64,000 nucleotides of DNA, taken from positions 1 to 64,000 of the forward strand of contig CACPJP010000003.1 in NCBI GenBank assembly GCA_902634325.1, in the 5' to 3' direction. The translations under genes were made by a program, and so were the position numbers. This DNA comes from an uncultured Pelagibacteraceae bacterium. Lineage in GTDB: Bacteria; Pseudomonadota; Alphaproteobacteria; Pelagibacterales; Pelagibacteraceae. Each line of letters begins with the position of its first letter. Positions within the stretch are counted from its first letter, which is position 1. Below, in pieces: positions 41,025 through 51,336 of this stretch. The notes under the pieces were generated by a model. It saw only the letters and a program-made list of their open reading frames with translations. It had not been told where the DNA came from and made no database searches.

Positions 41025-41687
41025 ATGACCACTTCCATTAAGATATCACCTTCAATTTTAGCGTGTGATTTTAGCAAAATTGGAAAAGAGGTAGAAGCTT
41101 TGGAAAAGGCCGGCGCCGATTATATTCATGTTGATGTGATGGATGGTCATTTTGTTCCTAACTTAACAATTGGGCCTGATGTAATAAAAAAAATAAGACC
41201 TTTTAGTAAGAAAATTTTTGATGTGCATTTAATGATTTCTCCAGTAGATAAATATATTGAACAGTTTGCAAATGCTGGCGCTGATATAATTACTTTTCAT
41301 CCAGAAGCAACAAATGATACTGGAGAAACAATTAAATTGATAAGAAAGTTTAACAAAAAAGTTGGTGTATCACTTAAGCCGAAAAGTAAAATTGAAATTA
41401 TAAAAAACTATTTAGATAAAATAGATTTAATTTTGATAATGAGTGTAGAGCCAGGTTTTGGAGGTCAAAAATTCATGCCAGAAGTATTGCCAAAATTAAA
41501 AGAATTAAAAAAAATTATAGATAAAGAAAAATATAATATAGATTTAGAAATAGACGGGGGTATAAATTTTCAAAACTCAAAAACTGTAAAGGAGGCTGGA
41601 GCCAACATATTGGTTTCAGGATCCACGATATTTAAGGAAAATAACGGAGACTTAAAAAAAAATATTAATCTACTTCGTGAAAAATAA
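41025..41687 (+). CDS. rpe: Ribulose-phosphate 3-epimerase
   Basis: SPSILACDFSKIG, HVDVMDGHFVPNLTIGP, MSVEPGFGGQKF. Confidence 0.97.
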   Translation: MTTSIKISPSILACDFSKIGKEVEALEKAGADYIHVDVMDGHFVPNLTIGPDVIKKIRPFSKKIFDVHLMISPVDKYIEQFANAGADIITFHPEATNDTGETIKLIRKFNKKVGVSLKPKSKIEIIKNYLDKIDLILIMSVEPGFGGQKFMPEVLPKLKELKKIIDKEKYNIDLEIDGGINFQNSKTVKEAGANILVSGSTIFKENNGDLKKNINLLREK

Positions 41688-41690
41688 TAA

Positions 41691-43337
41691 ATGACTAGTG
41701 TTAAAAGTATTTATATTTATTTTTTATCAATAAGAAAACTTATAATTAAATCAATCAAAGAGTTTATTTTCACTACTGGTTTTTATAACAAATTATTGAA
41801 CTCAAAAATTCCATCAAGATTTTTCTTTTACCCCAATCCATATTTATTGTCACCTTTATTAAATCACAAAGATTTATTAATTAAAATATCAAATGAGGAT
41901 GTAAGAAATTTTCGAATTAATTTTCTTAAAAATAAAGAAAAAAAAAGTATACATAATTTTTTATGGTTAAATTTAGTTGATAGAAAAAATGAATTTGAAA
42001 TAATTCAAAAAATTATAGAAGAATGGATAATAAAATATCAAAAATACAAAAAAGATACGTGGAGTAATAATTTAATTAGCATAAGAATTATTAGTTGGAT
42101 TTCCAATGCCGACCTTATTTTAAAAAATAATCAAAAAGATTTTAAACAGCTTTTTTATAAATGCCTTATGAGACAAATAACTTTTGTAAAAAAAAATTTA
42201 CAAAACATATCTAATGAAAATAAAAAAATATCTGCTATTAGTGCAATAATATTGTCTGGGCTAGTATTCAGAGAATACTATAATAATTACAAAATGGGTC
42301 TTAAGGAACTTAAAAAATTTATTGAAAATTCTTTTGATAAAAATGGTTTTCCTAAAAATAGGAATTTCGAAAATTTAGTTACATTTTTACAATATTTTAT
42401 TCTAATAAAAGAATGGATAAAAAATGGTCAAGAAATAGTACCTGACTATTTGGAAGAAATAATCGATAAAAATCTAGTCTGCCTCAATTCCTTAAATAGT
42501 CCGCTTAAAAAACTACCTTTATTTAATGGTTCTACCGAAAAAAATTTAGAGAACTTTTTAGAATACTTAGAAAAACTTAATTATAGTTTAAAAAAGAATT
42601 TAAAATCCGTTGGCCAAATTCAAATTGTAAAAAATAAAAAATCAACCTTATATTTTGATTCTGGAGAACCTCCTACACACAAACTTTCAAAAGATTACCA
42701 ATCAGGTCCATTATCATTTGAGTATTCAAATGATAATGACAAAATAATTACAAATTGTGGTTATGGAAGAAAAATATCAAAAAAAATTCAACTTTTAAGT
42801 AAATTTACTTCTGCTCAATCAACATTATGTATTAACAACACTTCGGTTGTTAAATTTAAAAAGAATAGTTTAATTAACAAAGCTTATGGCTCAACTATTA
42901 GTAATTCATTTAAAATTTTTGATTTTGATAGAACAGAAGATAAAACAAATGTTACTGTTTCAGCAACTCACAATGCTTACCTTGATAAGTTTGGATATCT
43001 ACATAAAAGAACTATTAAATTTTTTAAAAAAAATAACCAAATAGAAGGAAACGATCATTTAATCAAAAAAAATGGCAGTTCAAGTGTTGGGTTTTCTATT
43101 AGATTTCATCTGTATCCTGGAATCAATACAGTTAAAACTATTAGCGGCAAGAGCATACTCTTACAAGTTAACAAAAATAAAGCCTGGGTGTTTTCATCTG
43201 AAAATCAAAATATTAATATAGAGAAAAGTCTATTTTTGGGGGGTAATAAAGCATTAAATAATCAATGCATAGTAATTTATGGAGATACAAAAGATGAAGA
43301 CGTTGATATTAAGTGGAAACTAAAAAAAGCCAGCTAG
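41691..43337 (+). CDS. Heparinase II/III family protein
   Basis: C-terminal beta region with GYGRKISKK, SATHNAYLDKFGYLHKRTIKF; position between rpe and purH. Confidence 0.82.
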   Translation: MTSVKSIYIYFLSIRKLIIKSIKEFIFTTGFYNKLLNSKIPSRFFFYPNPYLLSPLLNHKDLLIKISNEDVRNFRINFLKNKEKKSIHNFLWLNLVDRKNEFEIIQKIIEEWIIKYQKYKKDTWSNNLISIRIISWISNADLILKNNQKDFKQLFYKCLMRQITFVKKNLQNISNENKKISAISAIILSGLVFREYYNNYKMGLKELKKFIENSFDKNGFPKNRNFENLVTFLQYFILIKEWIKNGQEIVPDYLEEIIDKNLVCLNSLNSPLKKLPLFNGSTEKNLENFLEYLEKLNYSLKKNLKSVGQIQIVKNKKSTLYFDSGEPPTHKLSKDYQSGPLSFEYSNDNDKIITNCGYGRKISKKIQLLSKFTSAQSTLCINNTSVVKFKKNSLINKAYGSTISNSFKIFDFDRTEDKTNVTVSATHNAYLDKFGYLHKRTIKFFKKNNQIEGNDHLIKKNGSSSVGFSIRFHLYPGINTVKTISGKSILLQVNKNKAWVFSSENQNINIEKSLFLGGNKALNNQCIVIYGDTKDEDVDIKWKLKKAS

Positions 43338-43341
43338 GTTA

Positions 43342-44889
43342 ATGTCTCAAAAAATAAAAAATGCTTTAATATCGTTATCTGATAAATCTGGCATTGAAAA
43401 AATATTAAAAGTATTAAAGAAGTACAACATAAAAATAATTAGTTCAGGTGGAACTTATAAAGAAATAAAAAAACTTGGCTACAGTTGCACTGAGATCTCA
43501 AAATATACAAAATTTGATGAGATACTTGATGGGAGAGTAAAAACTTTACATCCCAAAATTCACTCAGGAATTCTCAGCAAAAGATCAAATAATAAACACA
43601 AAAGAGAAATGAATAAAAAAAAATTTAATTATATAGATTTGATAATTGTAAATTTTTACCCTTTTGAAGAAACAATCCAAAAAACTAAAAATTTTAAAAA
43701 AATTATTGAAAATATAGATATTGGTGGTCCTACAATGGTAAGGGGAGCAGCTAAAAATTTCAGTGATGTTTCAATTATTGTAGATAAAAAAGATTATACT
43801 TACCTCATAAGCGAGTTAAATAAAAACGAAGGTTCTACAAGCCTAAAGTTTAGAGAACAAATGGCTGGTAAAGCCTTTGGATTAACCGCTTATTATGACT
43901 CTATGATATCAAATTGGTTTAATAAAAAACTTAATATAATTTTTCCTGATAAAAAAACCATTTTTGGAAAAAAAATCACACAGCTGAAATATGGTGAAAA
44001 TCCTCATCAAAGAAGCAGTATATATGTGAATGATTTGTTTCATCAAGAGTTGGGTTTAAAAAAAATTAGAGGAAAAGCATTAAGTTACAATAATTACAAT
44101 GATATATTTGCTGGTCTAGAAATTTTGTCATCATTCAAAAAAACTGGGTCAGTTATAATCAAGCACGCAAACCCATCGGGAGCATCAATTAATGCTTCTT
44201 CTATGAAATCTTTTCAAGAATCTTATCGGTCTGACCCAATAAGTGCCTTTGGAGGGGTTGTGGCATGCAATTTTAAAATTAATAAAAAAATAGCAAAAGA
44301 AATGTCTAAAATATTTTTTGAGGTTATATTGGCAAAAAAATTTGATAAAGAGGCTTTAAAAATATTTAGTACAAAAAAAAATTTGATATTGATAGACATA
44401 TCAAAATTTAAGCACAAAAAAGAATACCAGATTAAACAATTTGATAACTCATTTTTAATACAAGATAAAAATAAGATAATATTTAAAAAGAAGGATTTAA
44501 AATTTGTTACAAAACTTAAACCAACCAAAAAAGAGACCGAAGCTGCTGAATTTGCTTTTAATATATGCAAATTTGCTAAATCAAACTCAATTATAATTAC
44601 AAATAACTTTTCAACTATAGGAATAGGAGCTGGCCAACCTAGTAGGATTGATAGTTGTAAAATTGCCATTCAAAAAGCAAAACAATCCCAACCTAAAAAA
44701 CTTAAAAACTCTGTTGCTGCATCTGATGCTTTTTTTCCTTTTTCTGATGGAATTAAAAAATTAATTAAAGCTGGTGTGAAAGTAATAATTCAACCTGGTG
44801 GCTCGATAAGAGATAAAGAATCAATCTTGGTGGCCAATAAAGCAAAGGTGAAAATGATTTTTACTGGTGTTAGACACTTTAATCATTAA
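43342..44889 (+). CDS. purH: Bifunctional AICAR transformylase/IMP cyclohydrolase
   Basis: ALISLSDKSGI, ISSGGTYKEIKKLG, DGRVKTLHPKIHSGIL, KHANPSGASI. Confidence 0.97.
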   Translation: MSQKIKNALISLSDKSGIEKILKVLKKYNIKIISSGGTYKEIKKLGYSCTEISKYTKFDEILDGRVKTLHPKIHSGILSKRSNNKHKREMNKKKFNYIDLIIVNFYPFEETIQKTKNFKKIIENIDIGGPTMVRGAAKNFSDVSIIVDKKDYTYLISELNKNEGSTSLKFREQMAGKAFGLTAYYDSMISNWFNKKLNIIFPDKKTIFGKKITQLKYGENPHQRSSIYVNDLFHQELGLKKIRGKALSYNNYNDIFAGLEILSSFKKTGSVIIKHANPSGASINASSMKSFQESYRSDPISAFGGVVACNFKINKKIAKEMSKIFFEVILAKKFDKEALKIFSTKKNLILIDISKFKHKKEYQIKQFDNSFLIQDKNKIIFKKKDLKFVTKLKPTKKETEAAEFAFNICKFAKSNSIIITNNFSTIGIGAGQPSRIDSCKIAIQKAKQSQPKKLKNSVAASDAFFPFSDGIKKLIKAGVKVIIQPGGSIRDKESILVANKAKVKMIFTGVRHFNH

Positions 44890-45224
44890 GAAATTTTATC
44901 GACCTTAGCAGCTAAAACAAAATCACTTTCGTGCAATCCTTTTATTGCGTGTGTAAAAATTTTAATTTTTGCATACCCCCACCCAAACCAAATATCTGGA
45001 TGGTGACCTTCTTTTTCAGCTATTTCGCCAACTTTATTTACAAAGTTTTGGCTCTCTAAAAAGTTTTTGAATTTAAAGTTTTTAATTAAATAGTAAATTT
45101 TATCATCATCTGTTTTAACTTCCCAGCCATCAACCATTTTAAGATATTTGTGTATTTCAGTTATTTCAAATCCTGGGATACCACCTTTGCAAGGAATACA
45201 TTTTTTATCGGCTAAGTCAGTCAT
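44886..45224 (-). CDS. phhB: Pterin-4a-carbinolamine dehydratase; start revised to MTDLADKKC
   Basis: EGHHPDIWFGWGYAKIKIFTHAIKGLHESDF; longer listed ORF would run into the tRNA. Confidence 0.92.
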   Translation of the reverse strand: MTDLADKKCIPCKGGIPGFEITEIHKYLKMVDGWEVKTDDDKIYYLIKNFKFKNFLESQNFVNKVGEIAEKEGHHPDIWFGWGYAKIKIFTHAIKGLHESDFVLAAKVDKIS

Positions 45225-45242
45225 AAATTTAGGTCTTTCTTT

Positions 45243-45317
45243 TGGAGCGGGAGAAGGGAATTGAACCCTCGGCCTAAACGTTGGCAACGTTTCGCTCTAC
45301 CACTGAGCTACTCCCGC
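45243..45317 (-). tRNA. tRNA-Gly(GCC) with encoded CCA
   Basis: Reverse complement GCGGGAGTAGCTCAGTGGTAGAGCGAAACGTTGCCAACGTTTAGGCCGAGGGTTCAATTCCCTTCTCCCGCTCCA; cloverleaf, anticodon GCC. Confidence 0.97.
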
Positions 45318-45366
45318 ATTATTACAGTTCAATAATATAGTATATAAAATTTAAAAAGGTCAAGTT

Positions 45367-46185
45367 TTATATGTAACCAAGTTCTGCCATTTCTTCTCTA
45401 AGATTATTTTCTATTTTTTTTTGAAGTTCAGGCGTTAATTCGTTTTTCCAACTATCTTTTTGACCTTTTCTAAAAAATTTTCCATTTTGAGCTTCAATGA
45501 AACCCTTGTCACTTTCTAAATTTTTTAAATTAGAAAAACTACAAAGTTCTATTGTCTTCTTTATTCTTTCTTTGTCTAAATTAAATTTTATTTTATCTTT
45601 CAGAAATAAAAGTATTTTCTCAAATTCTCCATATGAATTGTCTTTCAAATCTTCATATTTAACAATTATACCAGGGAAGTTTTTTCTTTTTTTCCATGAC
45701 AAATAATTTATTTTCCAAGAACATGTTAATTCTGCTAAAGAAAACTTTCCATTATATCCAATAAAATTTTCATTTAGTAAATCGTCTACTGAATTTTCAA
45801 TTTTTATATTTGAGTGGGCTGCCATAGAGCAAACCACTGATCTTGGGTCACGGACAATATAAACATAAGCGCTGCTATTTTCTTTTGTTGTAAACCATTT
45901 TTCTTTATAAGCAATACACGCATTGTGTGTTTTAAAAAATTTAGTTTCATTACTCAAATTAATTTTTGATTGTGCAATATTCCAATAATTACTAATTCCA
46001 AGAGGATCATTTTTTAATTTATTTAAATCTAAAAAAGTTGAAAAATATTTTGATTGAATAAAATTAGGTATTTCCTTCAAAATATCAAAATCAAATTTAT
46101 TTTCTCCTAAAAAGAAATACGATGAAAGCATAGCGCGTAACCATGTATTTCCGCTTTTTGGATACGATGCCAACCAAATAATCAT
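45367..46185 (-). CDS. Sulfotransferase domain protein
   Basis: LASYPKSGNTWLRAML PAPS-loop motif, YIVRDPRSVVCSMAAH. Confidence 0.9.
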   Translation of the reverse strand: MIIWLASYPKSGNTWLRAMLSSYFFLGENKFDFDILKEIPNFIQSKYFSTFLDLNKLKNDPLGISNYWNIAQSKINLSNETKFFKTHNACIAYKEKWFTTKENSSAYVYIVRDPRSVVCSMAAHSNIKIENSVDDLLNENFIGYNGKFSLAELTCSWKINYLSWKKRKNFPGIIVKYEDLKDNSYGEFEKILLFLKDKIKFNLDKERIKKTIELCSFSNLKNLESDKGFIEAQNGKFFRKGQKDSWKNELTPELQKKIENNLREEMAELGYI

Positions 46186-46187
46186 AT

Positions 46188-47318
46188 TTAATAAAAAATT
46201 CCTTTATTAGATAAATTTAAACTTAAATCTTTTAAAAATTTAAACTTATTTATATCTCTCAAAATTAAACTTTTTACAGGAGCTGCAATTTTATTATCAC
46301 TAAAAAATTTATTGATAAAGTCAATGCCAATACCAAAAAGAAAATTCTCAGGTTTTCTTAAGCTAACAAAATTATTAAAAATTTGTGAGTCCTTTAGTTG
46401 CATTCCAATAGACAAAAGGTTTTTAATTTCTTTGTTTAGAGTTTTTATATCTCTCAAAATTAAATTGTAACCTTGGCCTGCGATAGGATGAACACTGTAT
46501 GATCCTTCGCCTAAAATCAAAATGTTCTTTTTGGTATAGCTAACGCTCAGCTTGAGAGAGATAGGAAAAAAGTCAATTCTAGAAAAATTAAATATTTTTT
46601 CTACACCTAAAATAATTTTTAGTTTTTGCCTAACTAGGTTATTAATATTTTTTAAATTAAATTTTCTATTAAGACTCCAAACCAATGAAAAGGAATTTTT
46701 GCTTACAGGCAAAACAGCTAGCGGTCCTTCTTTAAAAAAATATTGACTCGGATTAAGATTTTTTAAATTATGTTTTACAACTGTTGTGAGAGCAATTTGT
46801 CGTGTATCATTCTGCACATATCTTTTGCCAATTAAATCATTAACCATATTTGATCCTTTGCCCGTACAAAGAAAAATGGAATCATAAATTATTTTATTTT
46901 TTCCAAATAAGATGCCAGAACTATTAAGGTCTATCTTTTTAGTTTTTTTTTTTAAAATTGTAATGTTCTTACTTTTTTTAATTTTCTTTTTTAATAAAAA
47001 TTTTAGTTTGTTATTATCTATAACATACATTAAATTTTTACCCTCATCCTCGAAGCTCATAAAATTTTTACTTACGCCCGATATTTCGTGATAAAGATTA
47101 ATTTTGTTAGATGGCCAAAATAATTTAGCATTTTTATCTCCTAAAAATTTTAACAAAAAATCATAATTGCTTCGTGACAATGCCGTAGTTCTTTTGTCTT
47201 TTGGGTTTTTTTCAAAATTGGGAGCTACTAAATCTATTTTTAAATTTAGTCTGCTCAAAATGAAAGCAGTTGTTAAACCGGTCAGCCCATCTCCAACAAT
47301 ACAAATTTTTTGTTTCAT
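46188..47318 (-). CDS. FAD-dependent UbiH/UbiF/Coq6-like hydroxylase
   Basis: CIVGDGLTGLTTAFILS, ILGEGSYSVHPIAGQGYNL. Confidence 0.85.
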   Translation of the reverse strand: MKQKICIVGDGLTGLTTAFILSRLNLKIDLVAPNFEKNPKDKRTTALSRSNYDFLLKFLGDKNAKLFWPSNKINLYHEISGVSKNFMSFEDEGKNLMYVIDNNKLKFLLKKKIKKSKNITILKKKTKKIDLNSSGILFGKNKIIYDSIFLCTGKGSNMVNDLIGKRYVQNDTRQIALTTVVKHNLKNLNPSQYFFKEGPLAVLPVSKNSFSLVWSLNRKFNLKNINNLVRQKLKIILGVEKIFNFSRIDFFPISLKLSVSYTKKNILILGEGSYSVHPIAGQGYNLILRDIKTLNKEIKNLLSIGMQLKDSQIFNNFVSLRKPENFLFGIGIDFINKFFSDNKIAAPVKSLILRDINKFKFLKDLSLNLSNKGIFY

Positions 47319-48331
47319 CTTTTTCTTTCCCTTAGAATTTTTATAACATACTCAATTATTTCTGGCTTGGTTTCTGGTATAACCCCATGGCCTAAATTAA
47401 ATATGTAAGGATAATCTGAAAATATTGTAATAAATTTTTCAACATTTTTTTTTATATTTTCTTTTTCCGTTAAAAGAATTTTAGGATCCATCCCCCCCTG
47501 TATTGGAATTCCGTTTACTTTATCTTTTATCCAACTTGGATCAATTTCATAATCTATACTGATACAGTCCGGTTTAACTATGGAACAGAAATTTATATAA
47601 TTATTTTTAATTCCTCTTGGAAAACAAATTGCGGGTATTTTGGATTTTTTAATGTGTTCTACAATTTTTAAAGTAGGCATATAACAATAATTTTCTAGTT
47701 CGTTGCCCGGCAAGAGATTTGCCCACGAATCAAATATTTGTATAACATTTGCTCCAGCTTCTATTTGTTTGTCGACATGTAAACAAATTGCTTCTTCAAT
47801 TTTTTTTAAAATTTTGTTAGATGCAGACTTATTTTTATTAATATAATTTATATCAAAATTTTTTTTGGGGGACTCGCGATTCATCATATAAACCAATAAA
47901 GTCCAAGGAGCGCCCACAAATCCTATTAGGTTTTGATTTTTTATTTTCTTTTTTACCTTTCTTATTCCTTCATAAACCGGGGATAATTTCTTTATAAATT
48001 CATTGTTATTGGTATTAATTATTTTATCTATATTTAAATTTCCCAATTTAGGGCCAAAATTCTTTTTGAACTCAACTTCCTGATTTAATCCATAAGGTAT
48101 CATCAAGATATCAGAAAATATTATTGCTGCATCAAGATCAAATCTATTCATTGGTTGTAAAGTTATGTCGGTTACTAAATCAGAGTTTAAACAGAGTTTA
48201 ATAAAATTTTGGTTTTTTTCTCTTATTTTTCTAAATTCTGGTAAATATCTTCCTGCTTGTCTCATAAACCAAACGGGCATTAAAGAAGAATTTCTATTTA
48301 GTATACATTCAGTTAGTTTATTCATTATCAA
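47315..48331 (-). CDS. hemE: Uroporphyrinogen decarboxylase
   Basis: PVWFMRQAGRYLPEFRKIRE, GFVGAPWTLLVYM, NLGHGVIPETKPE. Confidence 0.97.
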   Translation of the reverse strand: MIMNKLTECILNRNSSLMPVWFMRQAGRYLPEFRKIREKNQNFIKLCLNSDLVTDITLQPMNRFDLDAAIIFSDILMIPYGLNQEVEFKKNFGPKLGNLNIDKIINTNNNEFIKKLSPVYEGIRKVKKKIKNQNLIGFVGAPWTLLVYMMNRESPKKNFDINYINKNKSASNKILKKIEEAICLHVDKQIEAGANVIQIFDSWANLLPGNELENYCYMPTLKIVEHIKKSKIPAICFPRGIKNNYINFCSIVKPDCISIDYEIDPSWIKDKVNGIPIQGGMDPKILLTEKENIKKNVEKFITIFSDYPYIFNLGHGVIPETKPEIIEYVIKILRERKR

Positions 48332-48598
48332 TATTATAGTTTTAAATTATAAATGATGTAATAGGCCATGTTAGCTATAGAAAATGGTATAATTTTCAAC
48401 TTATATACATACTAAAAGACATATATTTTGCTTATAAAGGCGTATTTTGTTTCATTGTTCACAGTGTTAATTATTAATTATTAAATTATAAACATATAAT
48501 AACTTGTTTGTAGTTTGTTAATTTAGAGTGAATAAAAAATCAACTTTATGAATTTTTGTTAAAATTTGGTACTTATTATAGAATAATTCACATAATTA
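48332..48598. other. Candidate chromosomal replication origin region (oriC)
   Basis: hemE/PpsR(DUF299) divergent intergenic; DnaA-like boxes TTGTTCACA (48455-48463), TTATTCACT on minus (48527-48535), TAATTCACA (48584-48592); AT heptad repeat (TTAATTA)x2-TTAAATT (48467-48487). Confidence 0.65.
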
Positions 48599-49420
48599 AT
48601 GACAACAAAATATCAAATATTTTTAATATCCGACTCAACGGGGGAAACCCTAGATAGAATTTTCTTGGCATTACAATCTCAGTTTGCAAACTTTGAATAT
48701 GATAAAAAAGAATTTGTTTTCATAAGAACAGAACAACAAATAAATAAAATTATAAACGAATGTAAAGATAAAAAAAATTCAGTAATTTTATATACCATTG
48801 TAGACACAAAACTTGCAAAATTTTTAGCAATAGAAAGTTTAAAAAATAACATTCCTTGCTTTGGGGTTTTAGGAAATCTAATCTTAAGTTTTTCAAAACT
48901 TCTTAACCAAAAAGCAACACACAAACCCAGCGCCCAACACGTTTTGGATGAAGCTTATTATAAAAGGATAGAGGCAATACAATTTACAATGTCACATGAT
49001 GATGGAAAGAAAAACGAAGATATTGAAATGGCAGATATAGTTTTGGTAGGAGTTAGCAGAACAAGCAAAACGCCAACATCGGTGTATTTGGCTAATAGAG
49101 GGTACAAAACATTAAATATACCGCTTGTTTCTGAACAAAAAATTCCTCAGCTTTTAGAGAAAGAAAACAAAAAATTTTGTGTGGTAGGATTATTTGCTGA
49201 TCCAGAAAGATTATCAGAAACAAGAAAAATAAGAGCAAACGTTAATCAGTCTATTGATTTAAAATCTTATACAGATGTAGAGAAAATTAAAATTGAAGTA
49301 GAAAATTCAAAAAAAATTTTTAAAAAATATAATTGGCCCACAATAGATGTTACTCGTAGATCAGTTGAGGAAACAGCAGCATCTATAATTAAAATTTTTG
49401 AAATTAAAAAAAATAAATGA
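48599..49420 (+). CDS. Pyruvate, phosphate dikinase/PEP synthase regulatory protein (DUF299/PpsR family)
   Basis: FLISDSTGETLDRI, DIVLVGVSRTSKTPTSVYLANRGYK. Confidence 0.95.
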   Translation: MTTKYQIFLISDSTGETLDRIFLALQSQFANFEYDKKEFVFIRTEQQINKIINECKDKKNSVILYTIVDTKLAKFLAIESLKNNIPCFGVLGNLILSFSKLLNQKATHKPSAQHVLDEAYYKRIEAIQFTMSHDDGKKNEDIEMADIVLVGVSRTSKTPTSVYLANRGYKTLNIPLVSEQKIPQLLEKENKKFCVVGLFADPERLSETRKIRANVNQSIDLKSYTDVEKIKIEVENSKKIFKKYNWPTIDVTRRSVEETAASIIKIFEIKKNK

Positions 49421-49998
49421 AAATCATTTTAGCATCAAAAAGTGGTGTAAGAAAAAATATTTTAGACAAGAATAATATTGAAAACGAAGTATGTATATCT
49501 AATGTTAATGAAGATGATATAAAAATGTCTTTAATTTCTGAAGGCGCGAATCCAATGCTTATATCAAAAAATCTGGCCGAGCTTAAGGCAAACAAGGTAA
49601 GTTCTAAAAAACCAGATGAAATGGTTTTAGGCGCCGATAGTGTAATCGATCTTAACGGGGAACTTGTTTCAAAACCAAAAGACAGAGAAGAAGCTTTAAA
49701 GATTCTTCAAAAATTAAATGGTAAAAAACACCAATTAATTAGTTCTGTATGTATATCTAAAAATGGTTCTATGATATGGAATTTTACAGACGCTTCCACT
49801 TTAACCATGAAGCAACTTAATTTAGACGAAATTAAATCGTATTTAGCCAAAGTGGAAGACAAAGAATTATATGCTTATGGGGTTTATCAAATCGAAGCAG
49901 GCGGCAGATCTTTATTTTCAAAAATAGAAGGCAACGAAGATACGATTATGGGTTTGCCCGTTAAACAAATTAAGGATTATTTAAAAAATATTAAATGA
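49417..49998 (+). CDS. maf: Maf family nucleotide pyrophosphatase
   Basis: ILASKSGVRKNIL, VLGADSVIDLNGE, IEGNEDTIMGLPV. Confidence 0.95.
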   Translation: MKIILASKSGVRKNILDKNNIENEVCISNVNEDDIKMSLISEGANPMLISKNLAELKANKVSSKKPDEMVLGADSVIDLNGELVSKPKDREEALKILQKLNGKKHQLISSVCISKNGSMIWNFTDASTLTMKQLNLDEIKSYLAKVEDKELYAYGVYQIEAGGRSLFSKIEGNEDTIMGLPVKQIKDYLKNIK

Positions 49999-50792
49999 AA
50001 AAATATTTAGTTATAGGCAATCCTATCGAACATTCATTGTCCCCTAAATTGCACAATTACTGGATAAAAGAAAATAATATTGATGCAATCTATGATAAAA
50101 AATCTATTAAAGAAGAAGATATAAAGGAAATTATTAGCAAATTAAAAAATGACAATATTTCAGGAATTAATGTAACAGTTCCTTTTAAAAAGAAAGTTAT
50201 ACCCTTTTTGAATGAGCTAACAACTCTTGCTCAAGAAACAGATTCGGTGAACACAATATATAAAAAAGAAAATAAAATTATTGGAGATAACACTGATATT
50301 GGCGGGTTTGAGCATGCATTAAAACATATCAATTATAATGTTAGAGGGAAAAAAGCTTTTATTTTAGGAGCAGGGGGAGTTGCACCATCAATTATTTATG
50401 CTTTAAAAAAAATTGGCATTTCAAAAATTACTTTAAGCAATAGAACCAAAGAAAAAGCTGAATTTTTGAAAAACAAATATCCTGATTTGAACGTTATAAA
50501 TTGGGGAGAAACTTCAAATTCTGACATCATAATTAATGCTACAAGTCTAGGTCTCAAGGAAAATGATGAAATAAAATTAGATTATTCTAAAATTGGTAAA
50601 AACAAACTTTTCTACGATATTATTTATAATCCAGGCAAAACAAAATTTTTAATCAAAGCAAAAAAGTTTAATAATAAAATTGAAAATGGCAAATATATGT
50701 TTGCTTGTCAGGCCCAATTAGCTTTTCAAATTTGGCACAATGTTAAACCAATAATAAATGAAAAGGTTCTTGAGTTATTAGAAAATGATTAA
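49995..50792 (+). CDS. aroE: Shikimate dehydrogenase
   Basis: VIGNPIEHSLSPKLHN, INVTVPFKK, GAGGVAPSIIYAL. Confidence 0.97.
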   Translation: MKKYLVIGNPIEHSLSPKLHNYWIKENNIDAIYDKKSIKEEDIKEIISKLKNDNISGINVTVPFKKKVIPFLNELTTLAQETDSVNTIYKKENKIIGDNTDIGGFEHALKHINYNVRGKKAFILGAGGVAPSIIYALKKIGISKITLSNRTKEKAEFLKNKYPDLNVINWGETSNSDIIINATSLGLKENDEIKLDYSKIGKNKLFYDIIYNPGKTKFLIKAKKFNNKIENGKYMFACQAQLAFQIWHNVKPIINEKVLELLEND

Positions 50793-51336
50793 AATTGGTA
50801 TTACAGGATCGATTGCATCAGGCAAATCAACTGTAGCAAAGATGCTATCAAAAAAAAAATATCCAATTTTTAACGCCGATTATGAGGTTAGAAAAATTTA
50901 TAAAAAAAATTTTTTTAAAGATAAAGTATATAAAACATTAGGAGTTAAGAGCAAAAAGGAGATAAAAAGGATTATAAGTAAAAATCCAAAAAAATTAAAA
51001 ACAGCAGAAAAAATAATTCATCCATTGATACGAAAAGAATTAAGAGCTTTTACGAAAAGAAATAGAAGAAAAAAATTTTTAATATTTGAAATTCCACTTT
51101 TGGTAGAAAGTAAGCTTATGAACAATTTTCATAAAATAATATTTGTAAATTCTAAAAGAGACATCAGGATAAAAAGATTCCAAAGAAAAGGAAAAAATAT
51201 GAAACTTTTTAATGTTTTGGATAAAAGACAACTCAAGCCTGTAAAAAAAATTAAATTTTGTGATTATGTTATTCACAACAATAATTCTTTAAAAAAATTA
51301 AAAAAGCGTGTTAAACTTATTCAAAATAAATTATGA
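50785..51336 (+). CDS. coaE: Dephospho-CoA kinase
   Basis: IGITGSIASGKSTVAKML, FNADYEVRKIY. Confidence 0.95.
   Translation: MIKIGITGSIASGKSTVAKMLSKKKYPIFNADYEVRKIYKKNFFKDKVYKTLGVKSKKEIKRIISKNPKKLKTAEKIIHPLIRKELRAFTKRNRRKKFLIFEIPLLVESKLMNNFHKIIFVNSKRDIRIKRFQRKGKNMKLFNVLDKRQLKPVKKIKFCDYVIHNNNSLKKLKKRVKLIQNKL

Noticed and set aside
45225-45287. N-terminal 21 residues of the listed phhB ORF (MPTFRPRVQFPSPAPKERPKF)
   Set aside because: This is translation through the tRNA-Gly gene; the typical start MTDLADKKC is at 45224
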